A DNA stretch of 64,000 nt. Source: Chromobotia macracanthus. Taxonomy: Eukaryota; Chordata; Actinopteri; Cypriniformes; Botiidae. The notes under the pieces were generated by a model that was not told the DNA's origin, searched no databases, and worked only from the letters and a program-made list of their open reading frames with translations. The position numbers were made by a program, and so were the translations under genes. Shown here one piece after another: positions 33,101 to 45,100 of the stretch; within the stretch, counting starts at the first letter, position 1, and each line of letters opens with the position of its first letter. The stretch covers positions 3,560,001 through 3,624,000 of the forward strand of contig JAZGTH010000063.1 of the NCBI GenBank assembly GCA_036877525.1, written 5' to 3'.

Positions 33101-36100
33101 TTACTGAGGAAATACTCTGAGGGAATGACGCACTGAACTGAGGAACAGGTGAATCAGGGGACAATGGTCTGTTTTCATTAACTGATGTGATGGAATCAGG
33201 TGAGGATCTTCTAAGATCAATCACCACATCATCAAATGCATCTGTCTGTAAATCTAACTCTGATAATGTTGATTCAGGAGATGAGGACCTGTAATCTGTT
33301 GTTTCAAAATGAGAGGTATAATATTGGGGTACTGGAGAATCTGGTGCAAGTACAGGTGAATCAGGGGAGAGAGATCTGTGTTCATTTATAAATTCTGGAG
33401 AAACTGAAGTGAAAACATTCAGCTCATGTTCCTCCTCTGATACTGCAGATTCAGGAGAAGAAGACCTATAATCTGTTAAAGGAATTGATTCAAAGACTGA
33501 TGAGAAAAACTGTGGCACAGGTGAGTCTGGTGAGAGCAGTCTAAACTCATCAACTGATGTGTCTGACTCGGGTGAAGATGCTCTAAAACCACACAAAGAT
33601 GCCTCCATCTCACCTGAAATGGTCTTAAACTCTGAAAATAAATCTATTTCATCATATTCTGCAGTCTCAGAGCACAGTGACTGAGGTGAACATGATCCAT
33701 GTCCTGTTACTGACAAAATACTCTGAGAGAATAAAGCATTGAACTGAGGAACAGGTGAATCAGGAGAAAGTGGTCTATCCTCACCATCTGTCTTTATAGA
33801 TTCAGGAGAGTCAGATCTTTGCTCTGGATTAAAGTCAGACAGACAACATTCATTTTCATCAGACAGACACACAGATTCTGGGGAAGCTGATCGGGAGCCA
33901 ATCTCAGACATTATAAATGTGTGTGTGGACGATGTGAACTCTGGAACAGGTGAATCAGGGGACAGTGGCCTGTATTCATCAATTGATGTGATGGACTCAG
34001 GTGAGGATCTTCTAAGATCAATCACCAAATCATCAAACAGATCTGTATGTAAATCTAACTCTGATAATGTTGATTCAGGAGATGAGGACCTGTAATCTGT
34101 TGTTTCAAAATGAGAGGTATAATACTGGGGTATTGGAGAATCTGGAGCCAGTACAGGTGAATCAGGGGAGAGAGATCTGTGTTCATTTATAAATTCTGGA
34201 GAAACTGAAGTGAAAACATTCAGCTCATGTTCCTCTTCTGATGCTGCAGATTCAGGAGATGAAGACCTATAATCTGTCATGGGAATTGATTCAAAGACTG
34301 CTGGGAAATACTGTGGCACAGGTGAATCTGGAGATAAGGACCTACATTCATTTAAAGAGCCATTTGACTGTGGAGAACACCCTCTAATGTCTTTCAATAG
34401 CACAGCTGATTCAGGGGACATGGCTCTCCATTCAGTCAAGGAGTCTGGAGAGAGTGATCGTCTGTCAGTGTCTGAGAAAAACGAATCTGGGGAATCTGGC
34501 CGATGTTCTAATGTGAGAGATTCATTAAGGGAAAGTTCATTTTCTGCAGTCTCAGAACACAGTGACTGAGGTGAACATGATCTAGGTCCTGTTACTGAGG
34601 AAATACTCTGAGGGAATGACGCACTGAACTGAGGAACAGGTGAATCAGGGGACAATGGTCTGTATTCATTAACTGATGTGATGGAATCAGGTGAGGATCT
34701 TCTAAGATCAATCACCACATCATCAAATGCATCTGTATGTAAATCTAACTCTGATAATGTTGATTCAGGAGATGAGGACCTGTAAGCTATTGTTTCAAAA
34801 TGAGAGGTATAATATTGGGGTACTGGAGAATCTGGTGCTAGTACAGGTGAATCAGGGGAGAGAGATCTGTGTTCATTTATAAATTCTGGAGAAACTGAAG
34901 TGAAAACATTCAGCTCATGTTCCTCCTCTGATACTGCAGATTCAGGAGAAGAAGACCTATAATCTGTTAAAGGAATTGATTCAAAGACTGATGAGAAAAA
35001 CTGTGGCACAGGTGAGTCTGGTGAGAGCAGTCTAAACTCATCAACTGATGTGTCTGACTCGGGTGAAGATGCTCTAAAACCACACAAAGATGCCTCCATC
35101 TCACCTGAAATGGTCTTAAACTCTGAAAATAAATCTATTTCATCATATTCTGCAGTCTCAGAGCACAGTGACTGAGGTGAACATGATCCATGTCCTGTTA
35201 CTGAGGAAATACTCTGAGAGAATAAAGCATTGAACTGAGGAACAGGTGAATCAGGAGAAAGTGGTCTATCCTCACCATCTGTCTTTATAGATTCAGGAGA
35301 GTCAGATCTTTGCTCTGGATTAAAGTCAGACAGACAACATTCATTTTCATCAGACAGACACACAGATTCTGGGGAAGCTGATCGGGAGCCAATCTCAGAC
35401 ATTATAAATGTGTGTGTGGACGATGTGAACTCTGGAACAGGTGAATCAGGGGACAGTGGCCTGTATTCATCAACTGATGTGATGGACTCAGGTGAGGATC
35501 TTCTAAGATCAATCACCAAATCATCAAACACATCTGTATGTAAATCTAACTCTGATAATGTTGATTCAGGAGATGAGGACCTGTAAGCTGTTACAATTGT
35601 TGATTCCAAATGAGAAATATAAAACTGAGGTATTGGAGAATCTGGTGATAAAGATCTAAACTCTGGTCTGTATTCATTAATATATTCTGTTGATTCAAGA
35701 GAAGAAGCTAAGCTAAACGCATTCAGTTCATGTTCCTCTTCTGATGCTGCAGATTCAGGAGATGAAGACCTATAATCTGTCATGGGAATTGATTCAAAGA
35801 CTGCTGGGAAATACTGTGGGACAGGTGAATCTGGAGATAAGGACCTACATTCATTTAAAGAGCCATTTGACTGTGGAGAACACCCTCTAATGTCTTTCAA
35901 TAGCACAGCTGATTCAGGGGACATGGGTCTCCATTCAGTCAAGGAGTCTGGAGAGAGTGATCGTCTGTCAGTGTCTGAGAAAAACGAATCTGGGGAATCT
36001 GGCCAATGTTCTAATGTGAGAGATTCATTAAGGGAAAGTTCATTTTCTGCAGTCTCAGAACACAGTGACTGAGGTGAACATGATCTAGGTCCTGTTACTG

Positions 36101-39100
36101 AGGAAATACTCTGAGGGAATGACGCACTGAACTGAGGAACAGGTGAATCAGGGGACAATGGTCTGTTTTCATTAACTGATGTGATGGACTCGGGTGAGGA
36201 TCTTCTAAGATCAATCACCACATCATCACATACATCTGTCTGTAAATCTGATAGTATTGATTCAGGTGATAAGGACCTGTTAGATGTTACAGGAATTAAT
36301 TCAAAGACTGTTGGGAAATACTGTGGCACAGGTGAATCTGATGAGAGCAATGTAAACTCATTAATCGAGGTATCTGACTCAGGTGAGGACATCCTAAAAC
36401 TGTTTTCTAAAGTCAATGGGTCTTCAAGAAACGGTTCATATTCTGTAGTTTCTGAGCACAGAGATTGAGGTGAACATGATCTATGTACTGATACTGCCAG
36501 ATCACTCTGAGGGAGTAATGTACTGAATTGAGGTACAGGTGAATCAAGAGACAGTGACCTGAGATCATTAACTGATGCTGTTGATTCAGAAGACATGGGT
36601 CTACACTCAGTGGCTTTAAGCATGTCATCCAGCTCAAGAAATTCTGGAGATATAGAACTGTATTCGAGATGTGAATCAGGTGAAAGTGTTTCGTATTCAT
36701 TTTGAATTGCTGGACATTCAAAACTGGGTTCTACCTGAGGTAAATCCTGACTGTTCCTGACTGAGTTTATCTCTTTTGGACCACACACAACTTCAGCTTG
36801 TCCTACAGCAGAGGTCAACATCTTGGCCTCTTTACAAATACCTGTATCTTCATTAAACTCAAGAACACCGGGCTTTGTGCAGAATGTTTCTCCTTTGTAA
36901 TGTGGATCAAATATCTTGGCAACATGACTCCTAAATTCAGCTTTATACACTAAAGCATATTTTTGTTTAGCTGTCCCAGACTGGCACACCTTAGAGAATC
37001 TTTCGGTCTGTGAGACAGTTTTCTCCACTGGCACACCTTTAAAAGTAATTCTTTCTTCGATAACCGAAGACAAGAGATTGTATTCAGGTTCTAAAATAAA
37101 TGATTCTGGAGATTCTGGTCTGGAGTCACTGAATATTAGCTCACACTGTGAATATTCAATATCAGATGTTTCCAGCTCAGGAGATGAGTTTCTACAGCTC
37201 TCAAATGCCATGGCATCAGTGTGGGGGAATTCAGGAATCGGTGAATCAGGTGAAAGTGGTCTGTGATCATTTATTGATGCAAATGATTCAGGAGATAAAG
37301 GCCGGGTTTCAGGTAGATCTGCTGATAAAGGTCTCTCTTCACTGTCTGAAAGGCCTGACTCAACTGACTCAGATCTGTAAGCTTCAGCAGGTATAAAACA
37401 CTCACACGCTGTTTGAGCAAAGCTGGGCAGAGGTGAATCTGGAGAGAGGCGTTTCTGCTCATTCAAAGACGCAGTTGATTCAGGGGATGATGGTCGACTT
37501 CCAACAAGACATTCTAATGACATAAACTCACAGTCTGAAATGTCAGACACAGACTGAAGTGATGGAGATCTGTATCCTGCATATGTTAAAAAGTCATAGT
37601 TCACTGCTGTTATAAAACAAGGTACTGGAGAATCAGGGGAAAGCACTCTATATTCATTTACTGAAGCTCTTGATTCTGGAGATGATGGCCTTAGCTCAGG
37701 CCAGAAAGAATTAGGGGATGGATTATCAAAGCTTCTCTCTGTGAATGACTCCCCATCTGACACTTCAGAACTAAATGACACAGGAGACCAAGATCCATTT
37801 GATTCAGATGATATGGACTGCCAGGACATCACAGAACCAGGTGAAACGGGTCTTACTGTGTCATCGGTCAACACCGAATAAAATGGTCCAATCGGAGATC
37901 TTTTGGCACCAGGTAAAGGGGATGTTTTGTATTCTACAAGATATCTTTTAAAATCAGATGTGTCATTTTCAAAAGCAGTTGGTAATGGCGTTGATGGCCT
38001 AAAATCAGGCAATGGAGAATCAGCAGAGAGAAGCTGCCAGTCATTTCCTGAACTTACAGATTCAGGTGAACATGCCCTTAAATCAGCCATTAATACACAT
38101 GAGTCTGGTGAGGATGGTCTATACTCAAATGGTATGGGTGAGTCTAAAGGCACTGAGGCCACTGATTCTGGTGATGATGATCTATATTCAGACAAAGTCA
38201 ATCCGAAGTTGTCAACATACTCAACGCCTGTATCTGGTGACAAAGATCTAAGCTCATCCTGGGATGTTAATGATACAGGTGTAAGGGGCCTATACTCCAC
38301 AACTTCTGCTGATAAAGTGGTGGTATATTTAGTTTCTGTGCACTGCACATCTGCAGGTTCATTAAGAATAATTGCTGAATCAAGTGACATTTGATTAAAT
38401 GTAGAAGGGGTGTGCTCTTCTGTAAAGTCACCTACAGGTGTAACACACAAGCTAGGTTGCTGAGGAGCACTAGAAATTGCTTGAGCTAAGCTTTCAGTAG
38501 ATAATTCTGAGTATCTGACTGTCAGCTTATCAAGCTCAATATCTGAAGACTTCCCTACATGGGCAGAGCTAGCATGGAGAACAACCTCAACTTTATCTAC
38601 AGCAGAAATCTTCTCCTCTAAGGACTCACTAGTTTCTATAGTTAGAATCTTTCTACTTGGCAGAGGAAAATCATAACTTTCACCGAAAAGGGTTCTGTAG
38701 AACCTGCCAGAAATTTCCTCAACATGACGCTTTATATACTCCTCACTTTGGCTTGGTTTCTTTGGAAGTGCAGCAATCAGTGATGAAGGTTGTTCAGATT
38801 GTACAAATGCAGTTTCCTCACTCTTCTCACTTGATAGAGATGTGAAGGTATGTGATGTTCTGGAGACATGTGGGGACATGTAATCTTCAGGATCCTGCTT
38901 AAGATCCACAGATAACTCACGGAAATCCGTCTCAGCGTTCTCAGATTCCAAAAGGATGTACTCAAAATCTAACAGGTCTGTTTGCCTCTGACTCTGTAGT
39001 TTGTAGCTCTCTGTTGAAAGACTGGTTGGAACAATTTCTTGAGGGTCCTGTTGGGTGGAGACTTGGATAAAATGTCCCCCAGTTGCTCCTAACTCTTGGA

Positions 39101-42100
39101 GAGGATCATTTGCGCTTTCAGTTAACATTTCAGGCATGATGTCTGATGATTCAGTGGGAACAGTGGCACCTTGGTAAACTGGATCATAAACGTGAGACTG
39201 CAGCCTCCAGGGAACAGCTTTGTACAGGGTGAAGAAGGGACTTACTTTTTTAAAAGTGCCTGGGAATTGTTGCCTCAGTCCAACCATCTCAAAACCACTG
39301 TGTGTTGAGCCTCCAACCATGCTAACAAATAAAAAATAAATAAATAAAATAAATAAATGTAATTACTTTTTGTTTTATGAATACATCTCTTATTGTAGAT
39401 GTCAGAAATAGAGTCATCGTACTCTGAACTCTTTTCCTCTTCTGTCCGCAGCTTCTCTTTCTGGAAAACATTAGGAGAAGCACAGGAGAGATCTTCAACA
39501 GAAGCCACCACAGGCCCTCTTTGAGAGGTCTCTGTTCGCCGACCTGACCTGGGGCTGTCCATGTCTTCCTGCAGGGCTGAGAAACCTGCACAGGCCAAAA
39601 GTGTGTTTGTTATAAAAGCAGTGCAGCTTCTGCTGCACAATGCACAATTTAAGTGTATACCTAAAATTTTTGATTTTCTTTTTTAATGCCATTCTAGCTT
39701 CTGTGGCTATGTTTATGGAAAGAGTCTGGCTTGTTTATTTAAAAATAAAACTAAATAAAATGTTTTTTGTTTATTTTTTCTAAAACCTCCAGAGCTTTCA
39801 AAGGTAGCAATAAAACAAGTTCTGTACAGGGCTGGAAGTATTGAAGTCCAGCAAAATACGTTTAATGCACAACAAATTCTGACAAGACAGGTTTTGGAGA
39901 GTTTTGTCCTGACAGTAAAAATGTATTAAATATAGAAGATCAAATCAAGAAATGACAATAAAAATAAACATATTTTTACACAAATTAAGATCAAAGCTTA
40001 AGACCAGATCTGCTTAATTAAAGCCATCCATACCTTCACTGTGATCCAGTGATATTGTTTGTTCAATTTCTGCATAGGTGTGTGAAGACTGTTCCAGACT
40101 GGACTGCACGATCTTCGTTTCGATGAGATGCACAATGTCCATACGATTTATTTTTGTAAGTGTCTTCATCAAAGTGCTCTCTGTAAAGAAATGGAGATAT
40201 ATTATCTCAAATATATATGTATATAATGTTAGATGTTAGCAAACCTTTTAACAACTTGTGTTCACATGATCAACTATCTTACCTGAAGCATTTTTGCCCT
40301 CTCTTTCTTTCCATAGCTTTATGAGGGCATGGCTTTGGTCTTGTAGTGAATTGGGATTCTCATTTCTTATCTGATTAATCTGCACATCACTGAATTCAAG
40401 CTCACGAGCCAGTTCTAGTTGAACAGAAACATAGCAGAATGCATATTCTATTCCCATAAGTAAAGACAAAATAGTTACCATAGATACCTTACGTCTTAAA
40501 AAACACTAAATAATATTTGATAAAATTGTCTAGTTTTTCAATAAACACAAGCACAAAAGCTTTAGCAATTTTTGCACTTCAAAGGAAGTCACAAGTAAAT
40601 CCAAAATTTGGGAATTTGTTTACTTGCCAACCAGGAAATAATATGGGCAAAACAACTGCCATTGTTGCAGTTGACAACAGGACAGATACTGGATCCAGAA
40701 GGTTAGAGTAGTGGGGAAACATCGGACCACATTCAAGACTGAATTGATTAGTATTATCACAAATATATATTAACCTTCACATCTTATTCTTACTGCCTAC
40801 CTTTGAATCTATCCCAGTCTAACCCCTTTCTTAAAAGGAGCATACATTACAATCTACCTACGTATCACATTTACCTGTTTTGTTTATCTGTAAAATCCAC
40901 ACACATGCTTAGATGGGATTACACGTATGTCCGTTCACATCAAAATTTTTGCAGTCACAGCAACCTTTGCTTCTTTTTATTTTTATTTATTTATTTTGCT
41001 TGACAAATGATAAAAAAAATCAGGGCCTCAATGCACACTCTATCTATGCTTACACAATTACACCACTTGAAACAGAAAATATTTTCGCACATAAATGGAT
41101 CACATTTAAACACATAACGGGTCACTATTTTAATAACTGATAACTGGTAAGTCATTTACCTGACCAGCTGAAACCAAGATGGTCAGCTATCACAGCCAGG
41201 CGACCTTCCTTCCTGTCAGCTTCATCCTGTGGATCTACTGCAAATTCCACAACCGCATCAAGAAATAGATGAGCACAAAAATTCAATTTACTGACAGCAC
41301 TAAGAATAAAGGTCACTGGCTTTCTTATGTATGAACATCAAATGAATACTTTTTGACACATTTCTGAGCTAATTTAATAGACCATTACAATTTTAGACTG
41401 ATTTTGAGTGAGTAAACAACAAATAAATGACTATAAATTTCCCAGAATTATTGAGCCTTATTGAATTACTGAATTGTAATAAAATTGTATGTCATCAGTG
41501 ACTATATCAGTAAGCACACTAGATAAATTCCCCAACAGCTTTTAGGTTAATCTTGAGATTTAAAGACACAAAGAAGGAAAAGAGAGTTACAAACACAGCC
41601 CAAACATCACAGAAGAACCACGAAGAGTTGAAGATTTAGTTACAATAAAGAGAGGCAACACGTTCATCACTGAGGTGCTGAGGCAGATGAGAAAGAGATA
41701 ATGGGCCCAAAGAGATGGGCGATACCTTGACTTCGGACTTTATCAGCAGGAATTCGTTCCATCTGGGTCTCAACAGGGTCGTCCCATCTGGGCCTAATGA
41801 CCAAGGGATCCTCAGGGAAAGGCATTTGCATGTCAGGAAAAGGTTCAATCTCTATTACGGAGGCATCAATAGTGCTGCTTTCATCATCAGATAGGGCAGC
41901 AGCCTCCTCTTTTTCTTTCTCTGCCTGAGCCAAACTTTCAACTACCTTAGCTGCCTCATGACTAATCTCTTCAAAAAATTCAACAGACTGTTTGTTTGTG
42001 TCAGTGGACTGGCCCTTTTTTTGTTTTGCTGGTGTGGAGGTTTGGATTGGTTGACTAGGCTTTCCTCTGACTGGTAGTCTTGATGGGAGTGTCTTGATTT

Positions 42101-45100
42101 TGCTGGACAGGTCAGCGCTGGTTGGACGAGCCTGGTCCTTTTTGGTTGATTTTTTTGTAGAATCACTTTCACAGAAACTCTTGGCTTTGGAAGACTTTGT
42201 AAAGCTGGGGCCTATGGAAAGACCTGTGTCTGTCTCAGATTTTCTTCTTGATTCAGGTTTAATGGGCAACTTTGACCTCTTATCCTTAGTTGCTTCTGCA
42301 CGCTTTACAGAGGCTGCAGGTTCGGACCTGAGGGAGCTGGCTTTAACAGGGATTCTAGATTTTGGTTTTTCCTCCTCTTTGGAGGCAGATGTATCTTTTC
42401 TAGTTTTAGCTGATGAGGAGGCTGCAGGATGACTTTTAGAGACTAGTTTACTTTGAGATTCTGACACCCCCTTTAAAGTTTGGGATGTCTTTTCAGGGGT
42501 TTTGGGTAGTTCTATAACTGAGTGCTGATCCTCAGGTGAGGAATCTGAGGACTCTTGGTCTTTTTGGGAATGAACTGATATAGTAACTGTTGACACTGCT
42601 GTCTGGATATTTGTTATGACAGTTTCAGAAGAAGCAAGATCAGACTCTAAACTTTTCTCTTTTGTTACTCTGTCTGATTTAACCTCTGCTGTTTCTGTCA
42701 TGGTTTGGTCCTTCTCTGCGGTTTTGTTAGAAACAGCCAATTTGATAGAGGTTCTAGGTTTTGAGGCATCTGACTTTGTAGCTGCAGCCTCAGCTAAAGA
42801 ATGGACAGATAAATCTGTTGCCTCTTCTGAGATGTCATCATCCTTCTCTGCTCTGATCTTCAAGGAGAGATTGCAGCCAACCTCATTCACAACATCACTG
42901 GAAGCTCTACCAGGTTCACGCCCTCGTTCTTCAGCTATGGCCTCTCCGATGGGCTGCTCTCCTATTTGGTAAAATGCAAACCCTTCCTCCTCATAACTTC
43001 TTTTTGTCATGTCTATGGCACCACTTCTTGTCATCTCAAAAAGTTTTCCCTCTTGGAAGAGGAAAGGGTTTCGTTCACTTGTTGGTGTACCCTCCTCAGT
43101 AGGTGTCCGTCCTGGTGTTGTGTCTGGAGTTTCCCCTTGGGAGTGTGGATCTACTACCAGGCCCAAAATCTTTTGCTCTTCTTCTTTGAGTCTTGCTGCA
43201 AATGCCTCATCATCTTCCCGCATTGAATTCCAGGCGTCTGTTTCTGCTTTTGCTGTAACTCCTCTAGATTCAGTCTTAGGAGGTTCCTCTTCAGCATCAT
43301 CTTCCTCTGTGTCATCATAAATACACATTTCTGGTTTAAATGTTTCTTTTGTTTGCCCAATAACAATTGGTATAGAATCAATATCTAGGCTGCCACTATG
43401 AATATCTACATTAGATGTCCCTGCATGCCTCATGTAATCACCCTTAATCTCATCTGTTACATTACACTCCTTCTGACTATTGTAATCACCTTTTTTGCCA
43501 CTGGCTGCATCATTCTGCTTTTCACGACTGTAAATCTCTTCACTTTCCCTTGATCTTTTTAAACTTTCCTCTTTTTGCTCATCAGTTATATTAGCAGCAA
43601 CTTTGTTGTTGTCAGAGGCAGTTTTGTTCACTTGTGCTAACTCTGAATCAACATTTTTCTTGTCTGTACAATTCTCATTGTGTGATTCTTGAAGACTTTG
43701 AGGTTTTATAGAATGCTCTTCTGAGACAGACTGAGGTTTCCCCGTTGCTGATTCAATTGGAGATGCTGCACTGTGGGCCATGGTTTGGTGAATGTCCTCA
43801 GCTGTTTGGGGGCTCTTATGTACACCTGCTGGAAAAGCAGAGGGAGGTTGTACTTTAATGATGGGTTCAATAGACCGTTCTACCTCTGCTTGTTTGGACT
43901 CAAACCCAACATTATCCACAGAGGATGTTTCATGTTTGGATGCAAGGGCAAACAGCTTGATGCTGTCATCTCCTGCATCAGACACTACCAAGGTCTGAGT
44001 GGACTCGCTATCTTTTCTATTGTCCTTTCTGTCTTTTGCATCTTGCTCCATTTCATCAAATGTTTTTATTCTGGCAGCCATTTTAAACATCTCTTCCTCT
44101 GGAGTAATTTTCCTCTGTGTCAGGCCACACTTCAACTCATCATCTTCTACTGTCTCCTTAGGACTTACTGATGGCTTAAAGGGAACATTCAGGACCATGG
44201 GGTCTGGGGTTTTAGGATTGACCTCATAACTTACCTCTTCATAACTTGGTGTGTCAGCTGAGAGAGGACTCTTACCCGAACTTGTCATCAGGGACGTCTG
44301 CTCACGACCATCATCGTTGGCTTTACCCTCCTGTTCTTTCAGCGTTCTACTATGCAAACTGTCTTGGGGGATTTCAGGGGCTTTGGAGGATGCCAGGTGC
44401 CCTGTGGTCACACTGGGTTGTTCTACAGTAGGTGGGAAAGCCAGGTTGGTTTTCTGCTCTATGGGGCTGCTTTCTAAGGAGTCACGACAGGGGGATTCTT
44501 TTGTTGGGCTCGGCTCAATGGAGTCTGGGGTTTTATGGGAAGAGTTGTCTTCCATCAAGGGGCTACCCTCTAAAGAGTCCTTGTGGCTAATGGTAAAGGG
44601 GTCATCAGCTACAGAACTAAGGCTTCCTGAATCTTGTCGTCTAAGAGGCAGCACTAATACACCATGATCCTGTGCAGCTGCCCTTGAAGCCACAGAGTCA
44701 GTAGAAGCTGGTGTAGGCTGACCATCAAAGGGTTCCTCATCACTCAAAAAGCTCTCTAATGTTTCAGATGGCCGTTTTGTCAGTTTTCGTGATTTATATG
44801 GCTTGGGTGATACAGAAATAATGTCCTTATCAGTTTGTTCATCCCCAAATGTAAGTACTTTGCTATGCCACTCACTTTTTGTTGGTTCATCCATCACTTT
44901 GCTCGCTACTGGATGTTGAGTTGTATCTTCAGATGTCTGTTCATTAGTGCTCCTCACCTCAGTAGAAAATGAAACAGATACTTTATTTGTCTTGACTTTA
45001 GGGGTGACTGCTATCGATTCTGATGTCTTTACAGGTATAGACGTAGATGCATTTTGGGGTGATACAGAGAGGCTCTCTGGGCTTGTTTCTGGAGTTTGAG

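Noticed and set aside
31297..36072. Four nearly identical 96-codon + strand open frames (31297, 32788, 34279, 35782)
   Set aside because: They are antisense shadows of the tandem repeats in the - strand giant exon. Their spacing is the repeat period, and no splice or start context supports them.
28881..39321. The giant Ser-Pro exon as a separate intronless gene
   Set aside because: Its acceptor, donor and both codon phases fit the neighbouring ank2 exons, and its first ATG is at a splice border rather than in a promoter context.
28881..39321. SPIP tetrapeptides (e.g. in DSPIPQF) as EB1-binding SxIP microtubule-tip motifs
   Set aside because: They match the bare pattern, but the surroundings are acidic whereas working SxIP motifs sit in basic regions. 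They are probably just variants of SPVP.
39275..39422. Extension of the 39423-39585 exon through to its stop at 39275 as an alternative C-terminus
   Set aside because: The extra residues (YLFYLFIFYLL...) come from the AT-rich pyrimidine tract of the next acceptor; possible in principle but without support.
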